64,000 bases of DNA, taken from NCBI GenBank assembly GCA_016716435.1, contig JADJWI010000003.1, positions 992,001 to 1,056,000 of the forward strand, in the 5' to 3' direction. This document shows positions 32,258 to 39,763 of the stretch, one piece after another (positions within the stretch are counted from its first letter, which is position 1; each line of letters starts with the position of its first letter). The DNA comes from Acidobacteriota bacterium (lineage in GTDB: Bacteria; Acidobacteriota; Blastocatellia; Pyrinomonadales; Pyrinomonadaceae). The position numbers and the translations under genes are program-made. The notes beneath the pieces are model-generated. The model saw only the letters and a list, made by a program, of their open reading frames with translations, ran no database searches and had not been told where the DNA came from.

Positions 32258-32479
32258 ATGATTCAGACGATTGAAGGTGTAATAGATAGTAAAGGACGGG
32301 TGAGAATTCCGGGCGGAGTTCGGCTGCCGAGCGGTCGCCGGGCACTTGTGACTGTTTTGGATGAGGCGTCGCCTGTCGAAGTTCCTGAGACCGCTTTGCT
32401 TAGTGAAGATGTGTTAAGTGAAGATTGGCTTCGAGAAGAAGAGGAGGACGCTTGGCAACACCTACAAACGGAAAAGTAG
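32258..32479 (+). CDS. Probable antitoxin of a MazF/PemK pair
   Basis: Protein of 73 aa: a beta-rich N-terminus (MIQTIEGVIDSKGRVRIPGG, then RALVTVLDE) like an AbrB/DUF2281-type DNA-binding antitoxin, and an acidic C-terminus (LSEDWLREEEEDAWQHLQTE). It overlaps the toxin gene by 28 bp. No ribosome-binding site is visible and TATCAT lies just upstream, so a leaderless start is possible. Confidence 0.7.
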   Translation: MIQTIEGVIDSKGRVRIPGGVRLPSGRRALVTVLDEASPVEVPETALLSEDVLSEDWLREEEEDAWQHLQTEK

Positions 32480-32796
32480 TTCTTGTCCGATTTCCGTTCA
32501 GTGATCTTTCCGCTACAAAACTTCGGCCTGCTCTCGTTCTTGCTCAGGCCGGGCGGGGCGATGTCATCCTTTGCCAGATCACAAGCCAGCCATATTCGGA
32601 CCGGGCCGCAACAGAACTTTTTAACGCCGATTTTGCAGTCGGGACTCTGCGTAGACAAAGCTACGTTCGCCCGGCTAAATTGTTTACGAGCAATGATTCG
32701 ATCATCGATCGCATCATCGGAACATTGAAAGACGAAAAATTCGAAGAGGTGCTTGGCACCGTTCGGTCACTTTTTGAACCTAAAGGTAAAACGTAA
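32452..32796 (+). CDS. MazF/PemK-family toxin
   Basis: mRNA-interferase-like protein of 114 aa: NGKVVLVRFPFSDLSATKLR then PALVLAQAGRGDVILCQITS and QSYVRPAKLFTSNDSII. A TTG start is preferred because GAGGAGG lies 4-10 bp upstream; a longer frame would add Arg-rich residues read from the antitoxin gene. Second MazF-type pair in the window, diverged from the one beside ligA. Confidence 0.83.
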   Translation: MATPTNGKVVLVRFPFSDLSATKLRPALVLAQAGRGDVILCQITSQPYSDRAATELFNADFAVGTLRRQSYVRPAKLFTSNDSIIDRIIGTLKDEKFEEVLGTVRSLFEPKGKT

Positions 32797-32909
32797 GAAC
32801 GTATTTTCTTGTAAGCGTTCAGAAGAATAGTTTGATCGGCATTGAAAGCACCGATCATGCATAGCGACAAAAGAGTACGCAACAACTAACAATTTTATTT
32901 ATTAAAATT

Positions 32910-33344
32910 ATGAGCATAAAACGATCAGCAGACGCAAAATGGGCGGGGAGCATCATTGAGGGCAAGGGAAGCCTTAAGCTCGAGAGCGGTGCATTTGAGG
33001 GGCCTTATTCCTTCAATGCCAGGTTTGGCGATGACGCCACGATGACCAACCCCGAGGAATTGATCGCCGCGGCGCACGCCGGGTGTTTTACGATGGCATT
33101 TTCGGGCTTTCTCGGCCGTGCCGGATATGAGGCGACGAGCATCGAGACGAAGGCCGTCGTCCACGTTGAAAAGGAAGAGGCCGGGTTCTCGATCCCGCGT
33201 ATCGACCTCATCACCGAGGCGGTCGTCCCGAATATCACCGACGAAGAGTTCCAAACGGTAGCTAAGGACGCAAAGGAAAAGTGCCCGGTCTCGCGCGTCC
33301 TTGCCGGTGCCGAGATATCGCTCTCGGCAACGCTCAAGAGCTAA
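32910..33344 (+). CDS. OsmC-family peroxidase
   Basis: Thiol-dependent organic hydroperoxide reductase of 144 aa. The two reactive cysteines are in AAHAGCFTMAFSG and KEKCPVSRVLAG; NPEELIAAA is the usual conserved block. The N-terminus SADAKWAGSIIEGKGSL fits the OsmC subgroup. Transcribed alone and followed by an intrinsic terminator. Confidence 0.92.
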   Translation: MSIKRSADAKWAGSIIEGKGSLKLESGAFEGPYSFNARFGDDATMTNPEELIAAAHAGCFTMAFSGFLGRAGYEATSIETKAVVHVEKEEAGFSIPRIDLITEAVVPNITDEEFQTVAKDAKEKCPVSRVLAGAEISLSATLKS

Positions 33345-33362
33345 CGGCCGATAACCTTAAGG

Positions 33363-33407
33363 ACTCGCGGAGCGGCGGTGTTCGGATCGCCCTCCGCGGG
33401 CTTTTCT
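33363..33407 (+). terminator. Intrinsic terminator after osmC
   Basis: CGCGGAG (33366) pairs with CTCCGCG (33392-33398), with inner GC pairs, followed by a short T run (CTTTTCT). Confidence 0.65.
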
Positions 33408-33470
33408 GGGCAACAATATAGGGTCCTGAGGCGTATCTCATGATGCAATTCAATCAGGAGGACGCGGTTA

Positions 33471-34211
33471 ATGGATCAAAGCGAGATACTCGATAGGATC
33501 GCCCGCGGGCGGACCGACCTTGTTTTCGATCTTCTCGCAACATCAGGATGGAACGAATCGCTTCATTCGGCCGAGGTGAGCCCGCTCCAATGGTTCGTTT
33601 ACTACAACGACGTAACGGCCCTGAAAGCGGTAATGAATGCCGGTGGCGACCTTTCCGGCATTGACCTCGGGCGGGAACTTGGTAACGCCGCGTTCTTCGG
33701 CCATTGGAAGGTCGCGGACTTCCTTATCGCTAACGGCGCGGACGTGAATTGGTCCGGACCGGAGACCGGCGAAACACCCTTGCACGGAGCTCTCTCGAAA
33801 GCCGGGCGGCCGCACTACTTTTACGTGGTCAAGCTGCTGGTCGAAAATGGCGCGGATGTTAATGCGCGGACGATTCCCGGAAAGGCGACCGGCGCATTCA
33901 TGCGCGACGTCCGCACAAAAGGCGAAACGCCGCTTCACCGGGCAGCCGCTTACGCCGACGCTGAGACCATCGAATTCCTTATTCAAAACGGCGCCGAAAA
34001 GGAGGCCCGAGATGCCCATGGCGATTCGCCGCTAAGCTGGGCGAGCGAGCATCTCCGTCCGGGTTCGGTGCTAAAGCTCCTCGCATTCCCGCCGCATCAC
34101 ATTAGCGATCTTCATGTCGAGCGAAACACTTCCGACCATGGTTGTGGTTGGGGAAACGGCATGGAACGGAATCTACTCGGAGACTATCTTCCGGAGTGTG
34201 TAAGAAAATGA
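33471..34211 (+). CDS. Ankyrin-repeat protein
   Basis: Protein of 246 aa with about four ankyrin repeats between residues 40 and 205: FGHWKVADFLIANGADVNWS, GETPLHGALSKAGRP, KLLVENGADVNART, GETPLHRAAAYADAETIEFL, QNGAEKEARDAHGDSPLSWA. Cytoplasmic scaffold or inhibitor, partner unknown. No signal peptide. Its stop overlaps the next start by 4 bp. Confidence 0.85.
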   Translation: MDQSEILDRIARGRTDLVFDLLATSGWNESLHSAEVSPLQWFVYYNDVTALKAVMNAGGDLSGIDLGRELGNAAFFGHWKVADFLIANGADVNWSGPETGETPLHGALSKAGRPHYFYVVKLLVENGADVNARTIPGKATGAFMRDVRTKGETPLHRAAAYADAETIEFLIQNGAEKEARDAHGDSPLSWASEHLRPGSVLKLLAFPPHHISDLHVERNTSDHGCGWGNGMERNLLGDYLPECVRK

Positions 34212-34609
34212 ATATCGAGATCTCTTCGCTGACACCGCTCTTACAGATCTTCAATATGCGGCGGTCGCTTGCCTTCTATCGAGATCTTCTCGGCTTTTCG
34301 GTGGTTGCCGATTCCGGCGGAGGCGATGACGCAAGCTGGGTATGGCTGCGTAAGGATGGATGCGATCTGATGCTCAATGATCAGTACGAGCCCGGAAAAG
34401 TTCCTGCCGAGCCGCCCGCAGCACGGACCGCTTGGCACTCCGATACCACCCTCTTCTTCGGCTGCGAGAGCGCTGATGAGATATTCGACCACCTCCGGCA
34501 AAAGGGCATCGACCTCGCCCCGCCGACGAACGCGCCCTACGGAATGCGGCAGTTGGCACTGACCGATCCCGATGGCTATTCGCTTTGCTTCCAACATCCG
34601 ATTCCGTGA
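34208..34609 (+). CDS. VOC-family (glyoxalase/bleomycin-resistance-like) protein
   Basis: Protein of 133 aa: LLQIFNMRRSLAFYRDLLGF, SWVWLRKDGCDLMLND, HSDTTLFFGCESADEIFDHL and ALTDPDGYSLCFQHP follow the two-module VOC fold with a terminal metal-ligand-like Glu replaced by Cys-Phe-Gln. It could bind rather than transform a ligand. Co-translated with the ankyrin protein. Confidence 0.8.
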   Translation: MNIEISSLTPLLQIFNMRRSLAFYRDLLGFSVVADSGGGDDASWVWLRKDGCDLMLNDQYEPGKVPAEPPAARTAWHSDTTLFFGCESADEIFDHLRQKGIDLAPPTNAPYGMRQLALTDPDGYSLCFQHPIP

Positions 34610-34643
34610 TCCGCCGGGCTTTCGTTACGCTCGTCGACGGTGT

Positions 34644-34778
34644 TCAATCTCGCGTGTCGGCCGGCGCGACCATCTCGAGCTTTGTCGCGCCGATATCAAC
34701 CAGCGGCCCGAGTTCGTAAACGTTCCGGTAGCCGTATGTATAGAGCGAGATATAGGTCGAAATGTTGAGAGAAGAAAT
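34644..34778 (-). pseudogene. 3' remnant of a rhodanese-like gene
   Basis: A minus-strand frame reads TYISLYTYGYRNVYELGPL then DIGATKLEMVAPADTRD and a stop. The YGYRNVYELGP segment resembles the last helix and strand of small rhodanese sulfurtransferases. It is cut where the mini-element begins, so the gene body is missing. Confidence 0.4.
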
Positions 34779-35051
34779 GGGGTCAGGCCTGCGAGATTGC
34801 AATTCTTTCCGATTCATTTTTTGACTTTAGGCCTTAACGGTGTGAGATGGCAAGAAGAATTCGGTTGGAGGTCGAGGGTGGGATTTATCATTTGATCGTT
34901 TGCGGCAACGACCTGAAGGGAATATTTCATTCGTGTGAGGATCACAATCGTTTTCTCACGATGCTCGAAGCGGTTAAGGCGACCCTGCCGTTCATGCAAG
35001 TTCTTAAGCAGTGCAACTAGACAAGAATCGCATTATCGCAGGCCTGACCCC
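34779..35051 (+). mobile_element. 273-bp mini-element with 16-bp terminal inverted repeats and a RAYT fragment
   Basis: GGGGTCAGGCCTGCGA at the left end and its exact complement TCGCAGGCCTGACCCC at the right; imperfect pairing continues for another ~13 bp inward. The inside holds the first 50 or so codons of a REP-associated Y1 transposase. It looks like an internal-deletion derivative, unable to move by itself. It separates a rhodanese-like remnant from an RHS-core remnant. Confidence 0.72.
34847..35020 (+). pseudogene. N-terminal fragment of a REP-associated tyrosine transposase (RAYT)
   Basis: MARRIRLEVEGGIYHLIVCG then NDLKGIFHSCEDHNRFLTML is the conserved start of Y1/RAYT transposases. 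The HUH motif and catalytic Tyr region are absent; after 57 codons a stop follows near the right inverted repeat. Confidence 0.8.
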
Positions 35052-35052
35052 C

Positions 35053-35145
35053 ATGTCCTTTGAAGGCTCGATGCAGCTCGGCGACCCGCAAAGCTTCAAC
35101 CGCTACGCCTTAGTCTCCGGCGACCCGCAGAGCTTCGAACAGTAG
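35053..35145 (+). pseudogene. RHS-repeat-associated core remnant
   Basis: A 30-codon frame, FEGSMQLGDPQSFNRYALVS then GDPQSFEQ, matches the end of the RHS core (normally ...NPQSFNRYAYV.NDP...DP.GL). The piece GGCGACCCGCA(A/G)AGCTTC occurs twice, so it is a scrambled leftover rather than a working gene. Confidence 0.6.
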
Positions 35146-35192
35146 AACTACGAAAAAGGAAAATAAGAAACCAGGCGGTGAGTTTGTGATGC

Positions 35193-35680
35193 CGTCGTCT
35201 TCGACGACTCCATGCGGAAAATGACGAGGACCACGTCTTGCTACGTGTGGGCTACATCAATGGCGCCGTCTTCGACGACTCCGACATTCCGCATTTAGAT
35301 GAGCCCTCCCTTACGGTCGGGCCTCTGACACGACATACTGCATTGGATGAACCGCCCTTACTGACGCGCGGGCTTGCGCATTCCAGATTCGGCCCTTGTC
35401 ACTCGTCACTCGCCACTAGAATGAGCCTTCCCTCACGGTCGGGCTACTGATACGAGCGTAAGCCATTCATCGTTCATCGTTCATACTTCACCATTCCAAG
35501 ACACACCCTCCCTACCGGTCGGATTTCCGCCTGTGAGTTCCGCATTCATCATTCATCATTCGATGAACGCCCTTGCTGACGCCCGGGCTTCTGCATTGGG
35601 GCCCTTCCTCACGGTCGGGCTACTGACACGGGCATTCATCATTCGATGAACGCCCTTGCTGACGCGCGGGCTTCTGCAAG
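35193..35680. repeat. Cluster of short palindromic and direct repeats
   Basis: No gene is seen here. Three unit types recur. Unit alpha, GCCCTTGCTGACGCGCGGGC plus TTCTGCA, is at 35354-35380, 35569-35595 and 35652-35678 and again at 63004 and 63136. Unit beta, CCCTCACGGTCGGGCTACTG, is at 35303, 35425, 35601 and in part at 35505. GTCGTCTTCGACGAC-type palindromes lie near 35196 and 35265. ATTCATC-type octamers fill the gaps. The last alpha unit ends 2 bp from the dps stop codon. Confidence 0.8.
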
Positions 35681-36163
35681 TTACGCTTGGTTGTGGGCTT
35701 CGACGAACCAGAGGAGTTTGTCGATGCTGCGCGAGATGCCGGTGTAGAGGTCGGCGGTGTCGGCGTCGCCAAGTTCGTCGGTGGCGTCGATGTTTTTGCG
35801 GACCCGTTTGCCGAAGTCGGCGAGTGCGGTCGAGAGGGCGTCGACGTGCGCGGTGCCGTCGGTGATCTCAAGCGGATACTGGCTGAGCGACGAGCGTTCG
35901 CCGGCGATGCGGACGGTGCCCATGGCGGTGCCTCCGAGAGTCGTAACGCGTTCGGCGAGGTCATCAACGTGCGTTTCGACCGCGGTCGCGACCTGGTCGA
36001 AAAGCTCGTGAAGGGCGATGAAGTTGCCGCCCTTGACGTTCCAGTGGGCCTGCTTCGCCTGCGACTTCAGGTCCATGGCGTCGGCCAGCGATTGGTTCAG
36101 GATCTCGACCAGCTTTTCCCGTTTGCCCTTTGCGATATCGATCTTTGTTTCGTGCAGTTCCAT
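35681..36163 (-). CDS. dps: Dps-family ferritin-like DNA-protection protein
   Basis: Mini-ferritin of 160 aa storing iron and protecting DNA from oxidation. The ferroxidase residues are in KQAHWNVKGGNFIALHELFD (two His and Asp) and ETHVDDLAERVTTLGG (Asp, Glu); the C-terminal helix is LLWFVEAHNQ. A GGAGG ribosome-binding site precedes the ATG, and a PerR/Fur-like 7-1-7 palindrome lies 14 bp upstream, indicating induction by peroxide or iron status. Its 3' end abuts the repeat cluster. Confidence 0.93.
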   Translation of the reverse strand: MELHETKIDIAKGKREKLVEILNQSLADAMDLKSQAKQAHWNVKGGNFIALHELFDQVATAVETHVDDLAERVTTLGGTAMGTVRIAGERSSLSQYPLEITDGTAHVDALSTALADFGKRVRKNIDATDELGDADTADLYTGISRSIDKLLWFVEAHNQA

Positions 36164-36176
36164 ATATCCTCCAAAA

Positions 36177-36191
36177 TTAGAATTATTCTAA
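36177..36191 (-). promoter_or_regulatory. PerR/Fur-like box upstream of dps
   Basis: TTAGAATTATTCTAA, a perfect 7-1-7 inverted repeat close to the PerR consensus TTATAATNATTATAA. It lies just upstream of the ribosome-binding site, so bound repressor would block transcription. Confidence 0.7.
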
Positions 36192-36393
36192 ATCTAATAT
36201 AGTGCAAAGTCAACCTGTTGCAAGGTCTTTAGTATACCCTTTTGTGAACTCCGTGAATCCTTCGGTGTTCTTTTCGGTTAACAGGATTGTTTAAACACAA
36301 AGGGCGCAAAGGTTGGGGCACGAAGTTCGCGAAGGGAAATGCTGGATGGGATCCCTATCTTCTGGAACTGGCGTCGGGAACTGCCGCCGGAAA

Positions 36394-37107
36394 TCAACGC
36401 TGGTTGCCTTGGCGGATGGGGCCTTGTGGACCGGACGTGATCCCGCCGCCGCGACGAACGGATGGATTGAATGCTCCGGCGCCGCGGAAGAGCGGGGTGA
36501 AGACCCATTTTGAGTGGTTCTCAACGCCGTAATAGGTCAGCACGGAGCGGCTGCGGCTCTGGCTTGCAACGCCGATGAAGGGCGTGTTGTCGGTCGAGTC
36601 GTCAAAGTCCTCGGGAGCGGTCAGGTCGTCGTCGCTTTCGGTGTTGAGCGAGTTGACGATAACGACCGAGTACCGGTCGAGCAGCTGCGTCGAATTTGAG
36701 GGAAGCAGGCCGTTGTTGTAGTCCTGAATTCGCTTGGCAAAGCGGGCGATGGTCTGCGGGTCGGCCTCGATCAGCCGCCAGCGGCCGTCCTCGCTGAGCG
36801 GATCGATGGCGGACGAGGGGCGAAGTATCATCCGCTTCTTCGTGCCCTGCGGAAGGCCTTCGAGCAGTTCGTCGATCGATTGCGGCAGTTTCGCTCCGTT
36901 GTGGTGAATTATGTATTGCTTTATGGCTTCAGCGATCTCTTCGCCACGGCGGATCGCCTCTTCTTCTTTCTCGCGTTGTATCTGCAGATAGATCGACGGA
37001 GCGGCGGCGAGCAGCGCAACGGTGGTCAGCACCATCATCCCCATAACGGCGATCATGGTCATCCCGCGTTCGCTGCGGCGGTTAGCCTTAGTTGCCGTCT
37101 GTGCCAT
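36394..37107 (-). CDS. Type II/IV pseudopilin-like protein (GspG-like)
   Basis: Protein of about 237 aa. Starting at MAQTATKANRRSERGMTMI, the prepilin peptidase site lies at RG|MTMIAVMGMMVLTTVALL, followed by an amphipathic helix (YLQIQREKEEEAIRRGEEIA). The position-5 Glu of classic pilins is absent. The C-terminal half is Arg/Gly/Gln-rich. A much longer upstream frame reads through the end of the neighbouring gene; the overlap with that gene's stop is 20 bp with the start chosen. Last gene of a pilus-assembly run. Confidence 0.72.
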   Translation of the reverse strand: MAQTATKANRRSERGMTMIAVMGMMVLTTVALLAAAPSIYLQIQREKEEEAIRRGEEIAEAIKQYIIHHNGAKLPQSIDELLEGLPQGTKKRMILRPSSAIDPLSEDGRWRLIEADPQTIARFAKRIQDYNNGLLPSNSTQLLDRYSVVIVNSLNTESDDDLTAPEDFDDSTDNTPFIGVASQSRSRSVLTYYGVENHSKWVFTPLFRGAGAFNPSVRRGGGITSGPQGPIRQGNQR

Positions 37108-38191
37108 CATCGTCGTCCTGCTTGGTCGGGCTATTCGGGTCGGGCGTGCGGACCGGAACAGCCGTATTCGTATTGCTGCCGGGCGGAACGTACCGCGGGA
37201 TATTTGCTGGAATGCCCGGGATCGCACCCTGCGGAATGCCCTGCGGAATACCTTGCTGAAATCCTTGCGGCCGGCTCGGAATTCGTCCTCCGGGTCCGGT
37301 CGGGACTGAGCCTGCGGCGGGCGGTGCCGGGCGGAAAAGTTCAACGTTATGGCGGAAGCCGAGCGTCGTATCTTCTACGATCAATTCGCTAGAGGCGATG
37401 CTGACGACGCGGAAGCGTCCGCTGACGACGTCGCCGAGCCGGGCGGTAAATTCGGTCGGCCGGCCTTGCTCTCTAAGCACAGCGGTATCGTTATTTGCAA
37501 GGCGGCGGGCGATCATCCCGACGTATTGAAACTGCGGCCGCGGCGGTGCCTGGACCGTCAGCATAAGCTGGTTCGAGTAGAGCCGCCCGTCCGGCGTTTG
37601 GACGATGATCTGCCGCGGACCTTCGCCGGCGATCATAATCGCGGGCACCTCGGCGACCAGCCGCTGAGGGCTGATGAAGGTGGTCGGCAGCGGGCTCTGG
37701 CTTAAGAAAATTCGCGAATCCGGCGTGAACTTGTCGCCGTTGACCTCGAGCCTAAACGTCCGCGAGCCGGCATAAACGCTCTGCGGCGTTACAAACGCAA
37801 CGAAGATCGGCGGCGTCGGAGTTGGCGGCGGCGTCGGCGGAATAAAAGGCGTTGGCGTCTGCGGTACGAAAGGCGTCGGCGGTGGCGGTTCGTAGAAAGC
37901 GAAGATGTTGCGGCCAGCGTTCGGAGCACCAAAGAGCCCGGGCGTGTAAACGACCGGCGTAGACTGATACTCGAAGATCACCGCGTCCTGAGCCGGGCCG
38001 TTTGTTACTTGAGAGCCAGAGGTCGGCGAGGTCCGCGGCGTCGGCGTGGGCGTTGAGGTGGTCTGTGCCCGGCTGCCGGAAAAGCTCGGACCGAACGCCA
38101 TATAAAGCGTTGCAATCGCCAAAACACCAAGGACGATCGCGGCGATCATCTTGTTGCGTTCTACGGTTTGAAAGCTTTTTGCTTCGGCCAT
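37088..38191 (-). CDS. PilP/GspC-like protein with Pro-rich linker and IPT/TIG domain
   Basis: Protein of 367 aa. One N-terminal membrane anchor (MIAAIVLGVLAIATLYMAFG), a long Thr/Pro linker (TPFVPQTPTPFIPPTPPPTP), an IPT/TIG beta-sandwich (VTPQSVYAGSRTFRLEVNGD ... LMLTV) and a C-terminal domain (TEFTARLGDVVSGRFRVVSI) similar to the HR domain of PilP/GspC. The tail is Gln/Gly/Pro repeats ending DDDDGTDGN. It probably links the inner-membrane pilus platform to the outer-membrane secretin. Confidence 0.7.
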   Translation of the reverse strand: MAEAKSFQTVERNKMIAAIVLGVLAIATLYMAFGPSFSGSRAQTTSTPTPTPRTSPTSGSQVTNGPAQDAVIFEYQSTPVVYTPGLFGAPNAGRNIFAFYEPPPPTPFVPQTPTPFIPPTPPPTPTPPIFVAFVTPQSVYAGSRTFRLEVNGDKFTPDSRIFLSQSPLPTTFISPQRLVAEVPAIMIAGEGPRQIIVQTPDGRLYSNQLMLTVQAPPRPQFQYVGMIARRLANNDTAVLREQGRPTEFTARLGDVVSGRFRVVSIASSELIVEDTTLGFRHNVELFRPAPPAAGSVPTGPGGRIPSRPQGFQQGIPQGIPQGAIPGIPANIPRYVPPGSNTNTAVPVRTPDPNSPTKQDDDDGTDGN

Positions 38192-38208
38192 TTCTTTCTA
38201 ATTCAATG

Positions 38209-39051
38209 CTATTGCGCCGGTTCGGCGGCGGCAAGTGCACCGCTCCCGGGCCTACGAAAATATGCAGCCATCTCGAGCCTTAGGGCAACGCGCTCGCCGT
38301 AAGTTCTGCCGCGGGCGGGCGTCGGCGGCGTCACCGGCTGGCCATAATTTGGGTCACTCGGGTCGGTAACCACCGGAGTACGCTGCGGCTGGTTTCCGGT
38401 CTCCGAGGGCGAAAGCTCGACGGAACTGATGACGACAAAGCCTTCGCCGGTTTCCATTTCGCTGATGAACCGCCGCAGGTTCTCGTACGGGCCTTCGACC
38501 GTCATTGATACATAAAGCCCGGGAAAAAGGCTACGGAAGCGGCCGCGGCCGCGTTCTTCTTCTGATTCATTTATCTGCTCGATGTCCTGCGGTTCGAGCG
38601 GTGCATAGGCCGGACCGTTCGTATTGACGAGCCCATAGGCGGCGATGAGGCCGTTGATCTTCTGATAAAGAGCGGTCTTGCCGATGGTCTCGACCGGCAG
38701 GTGGCGGGCCTCGAAGTCCTCAACGCTCGAGACGAGCTTGGCGACCGCAGTCTCGGTATTCGTGATATCGCCGTAGCGTTCGCGAGCTGAATCGCGTTCG
38801 ACCACAAGGCGGTCGCGTTCGAGCCGGCTGCGTTCGAGCTCGCGGCCTGATGGACCGACGAACAAAAGGTAGAAGAGCACGGCGCCCATCAATAGCAGCA
38901 TCGCAGCGCCAAAAACGCCGATCTCAAGCGGTCCCCACATGCCCATGTAGACCTTTCGCGGCCGCCGCTTGGCGACCTCATCGGCAAGTGCCGGGGCGAG
39001 CGGTGCGGCCTGCTCTTCGGGCAGCGGCCGTACGTGGAGTTCTTCGCTCAT
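38209..39051 (-). CDS. PilO-like type IV pilus assembly protein
   Basis: Protein of 280 aa. Cytoplasmic tail, one membrane helix (IGVFGAAMLLLMGAVLFYLL), coiled coil (ELERSRLERDRLVVERDSAR) and a ferredoxin-like domain (LYVSMTVEGPYENLRRFISE METG... split here). The C-terminus is Pro-rich then MAAYFRRPGS. Overlaps the PilN-like gene by 4 bp. Would form the PilN-PilO heterodimer in the inner membrane. Confidence 0.78.
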   Translation of the reverse strand: MSEELHVRPLPEEQAAPLAPALADEVAKRRPRKVYMGMWGPLEIGVFGAAMLLLMGAVLFYLLFVGPSGRELERSRLERDRLVVERDSARERYGDITNTETAVAKLVSSVEDFEARHLPVETIGKTALYQKINGLIAAYGLVNTNGPAYAPLEPQDIEQINESEEERGRGRFRSLFPGLYVSMTVEGPYENLRRFISEMETGEGFVVISSVELSPSETGNQPQRTPVVTDPSDPNYGQPVTPPTPARGRTYGERVALRLEMAAYFRRPGSGALAAAEPAQ

Positions 39052-39662
39052 TCGCCACCTCCCTGATTTTGAGCAACCTCGGCGGGCGTGCTGAAGACCA
39101 TCGGCGGAAGGTAAGTTACCGCCAGAGTGTATTCCGAAAAGGTGCTTCGCTGGCCGGCCTGCAGGTTCTGGCTGCGAAGTTCGGCGCTGAAAACGCCGCT
39201 TTCGTTCATCGAGCCGATCATGGCCATCACGGACTGGTAATCGCGGCTGAGAACGGTCAGCTCAAGCTCGGCACGAATGCGGTCGCGGTCGCGGTAAACG
39301 TTTTCGACCGCGATCCTCGAGGCACTTACGCTGCCGGGGATGAGACGTTCAAGGTCGTAAAAAAGCCGCGACCAGCCGAAGGTCTTATTTGCAACGAGCT
39401 TGTGTGAGGCAACGAGAAGGTCACGCTGCGTCGGCGAAAGCTGCTGCTGAACGGCCTGGCCTTTTGCCTGCTGTTCGGCGATCTCGGCCTTCATTTCCTC
39501 TATCTGCCGTTCGGCGAGCTCGCGGCGATTCTCATTCTCGCGAAACTGCGAGAAAAGAAGCAAAAGCGAGATGACGGACAGAAACGCCACAAGCGCCGCC
39601 AGAATGTACGGCGTGCGTCGGTTGCGGAACGGTTTGGTAGCGAGATTGAGCTTGGTTATCAC
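39048..39662 (-). CDS. PilN-like type IV pilus assembly protein
   Basis: Protein of 204 aa: MITKLNLATKPFRNRRTPYI is the PilN N-terminal signature that would bind PilM, followed by one membrane helix, a coiled coil (RRELAERQIEEMKAEIAEQQ) and a periplasmic ferredoxin-like domain. No pilM gene precedes it; the gene upstream is an FHA-GGDEF protein after a terminator. PilM and PilQ must lie elsewhere. Confidence 0.8.
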   Translation of the reverse strand: MITKLNLATKPFRNRRTPYILAALVAFLSVISLLLLFSQFRENENRRELAERQIEEMKAEIAEQQAKGQAVQQQLSPTQRDLLVASHKLVANKTFGWSRLFYDLERLIPGSVSASRIAVENVYRDRDRIRAELELTVLSRDYQSVMAMIGSMNESGVFSAELRSQNLQAGQRSTFSEYTLAVTYLPPMVFSTPAEVAQNQGGGE

Positions 39663-39702
39663 AAAAAACTAACCCGAAACGGCCAAAGGCTGAATTTTAT
39701 CA

Positions 39703-39734
39703 CAAAAAATGGCCCGGGGTCTTAAACGCGGGCC
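39703..39734 (-). terminator. Intrinsic terminator after the FHA-GGDEF gene
   Basis: On the minus strand GGCCCG and CGGGCC pair around an 11-12-nt loop and are followed by ATTTTTTG. It separates the cyclase from the pilus operon. Confidence 0.75.
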
Positions 39735-39763
39735 GCAGAAAATAGTTCCAAAATTGCCTCGAT

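Noticed and set aside
35193..35680. Possible CRISPR array in the palindrome cluster
   Set aside because: Units of two or more types at irregular spacing, also found singly elsewhere; fits REP-type repeats.
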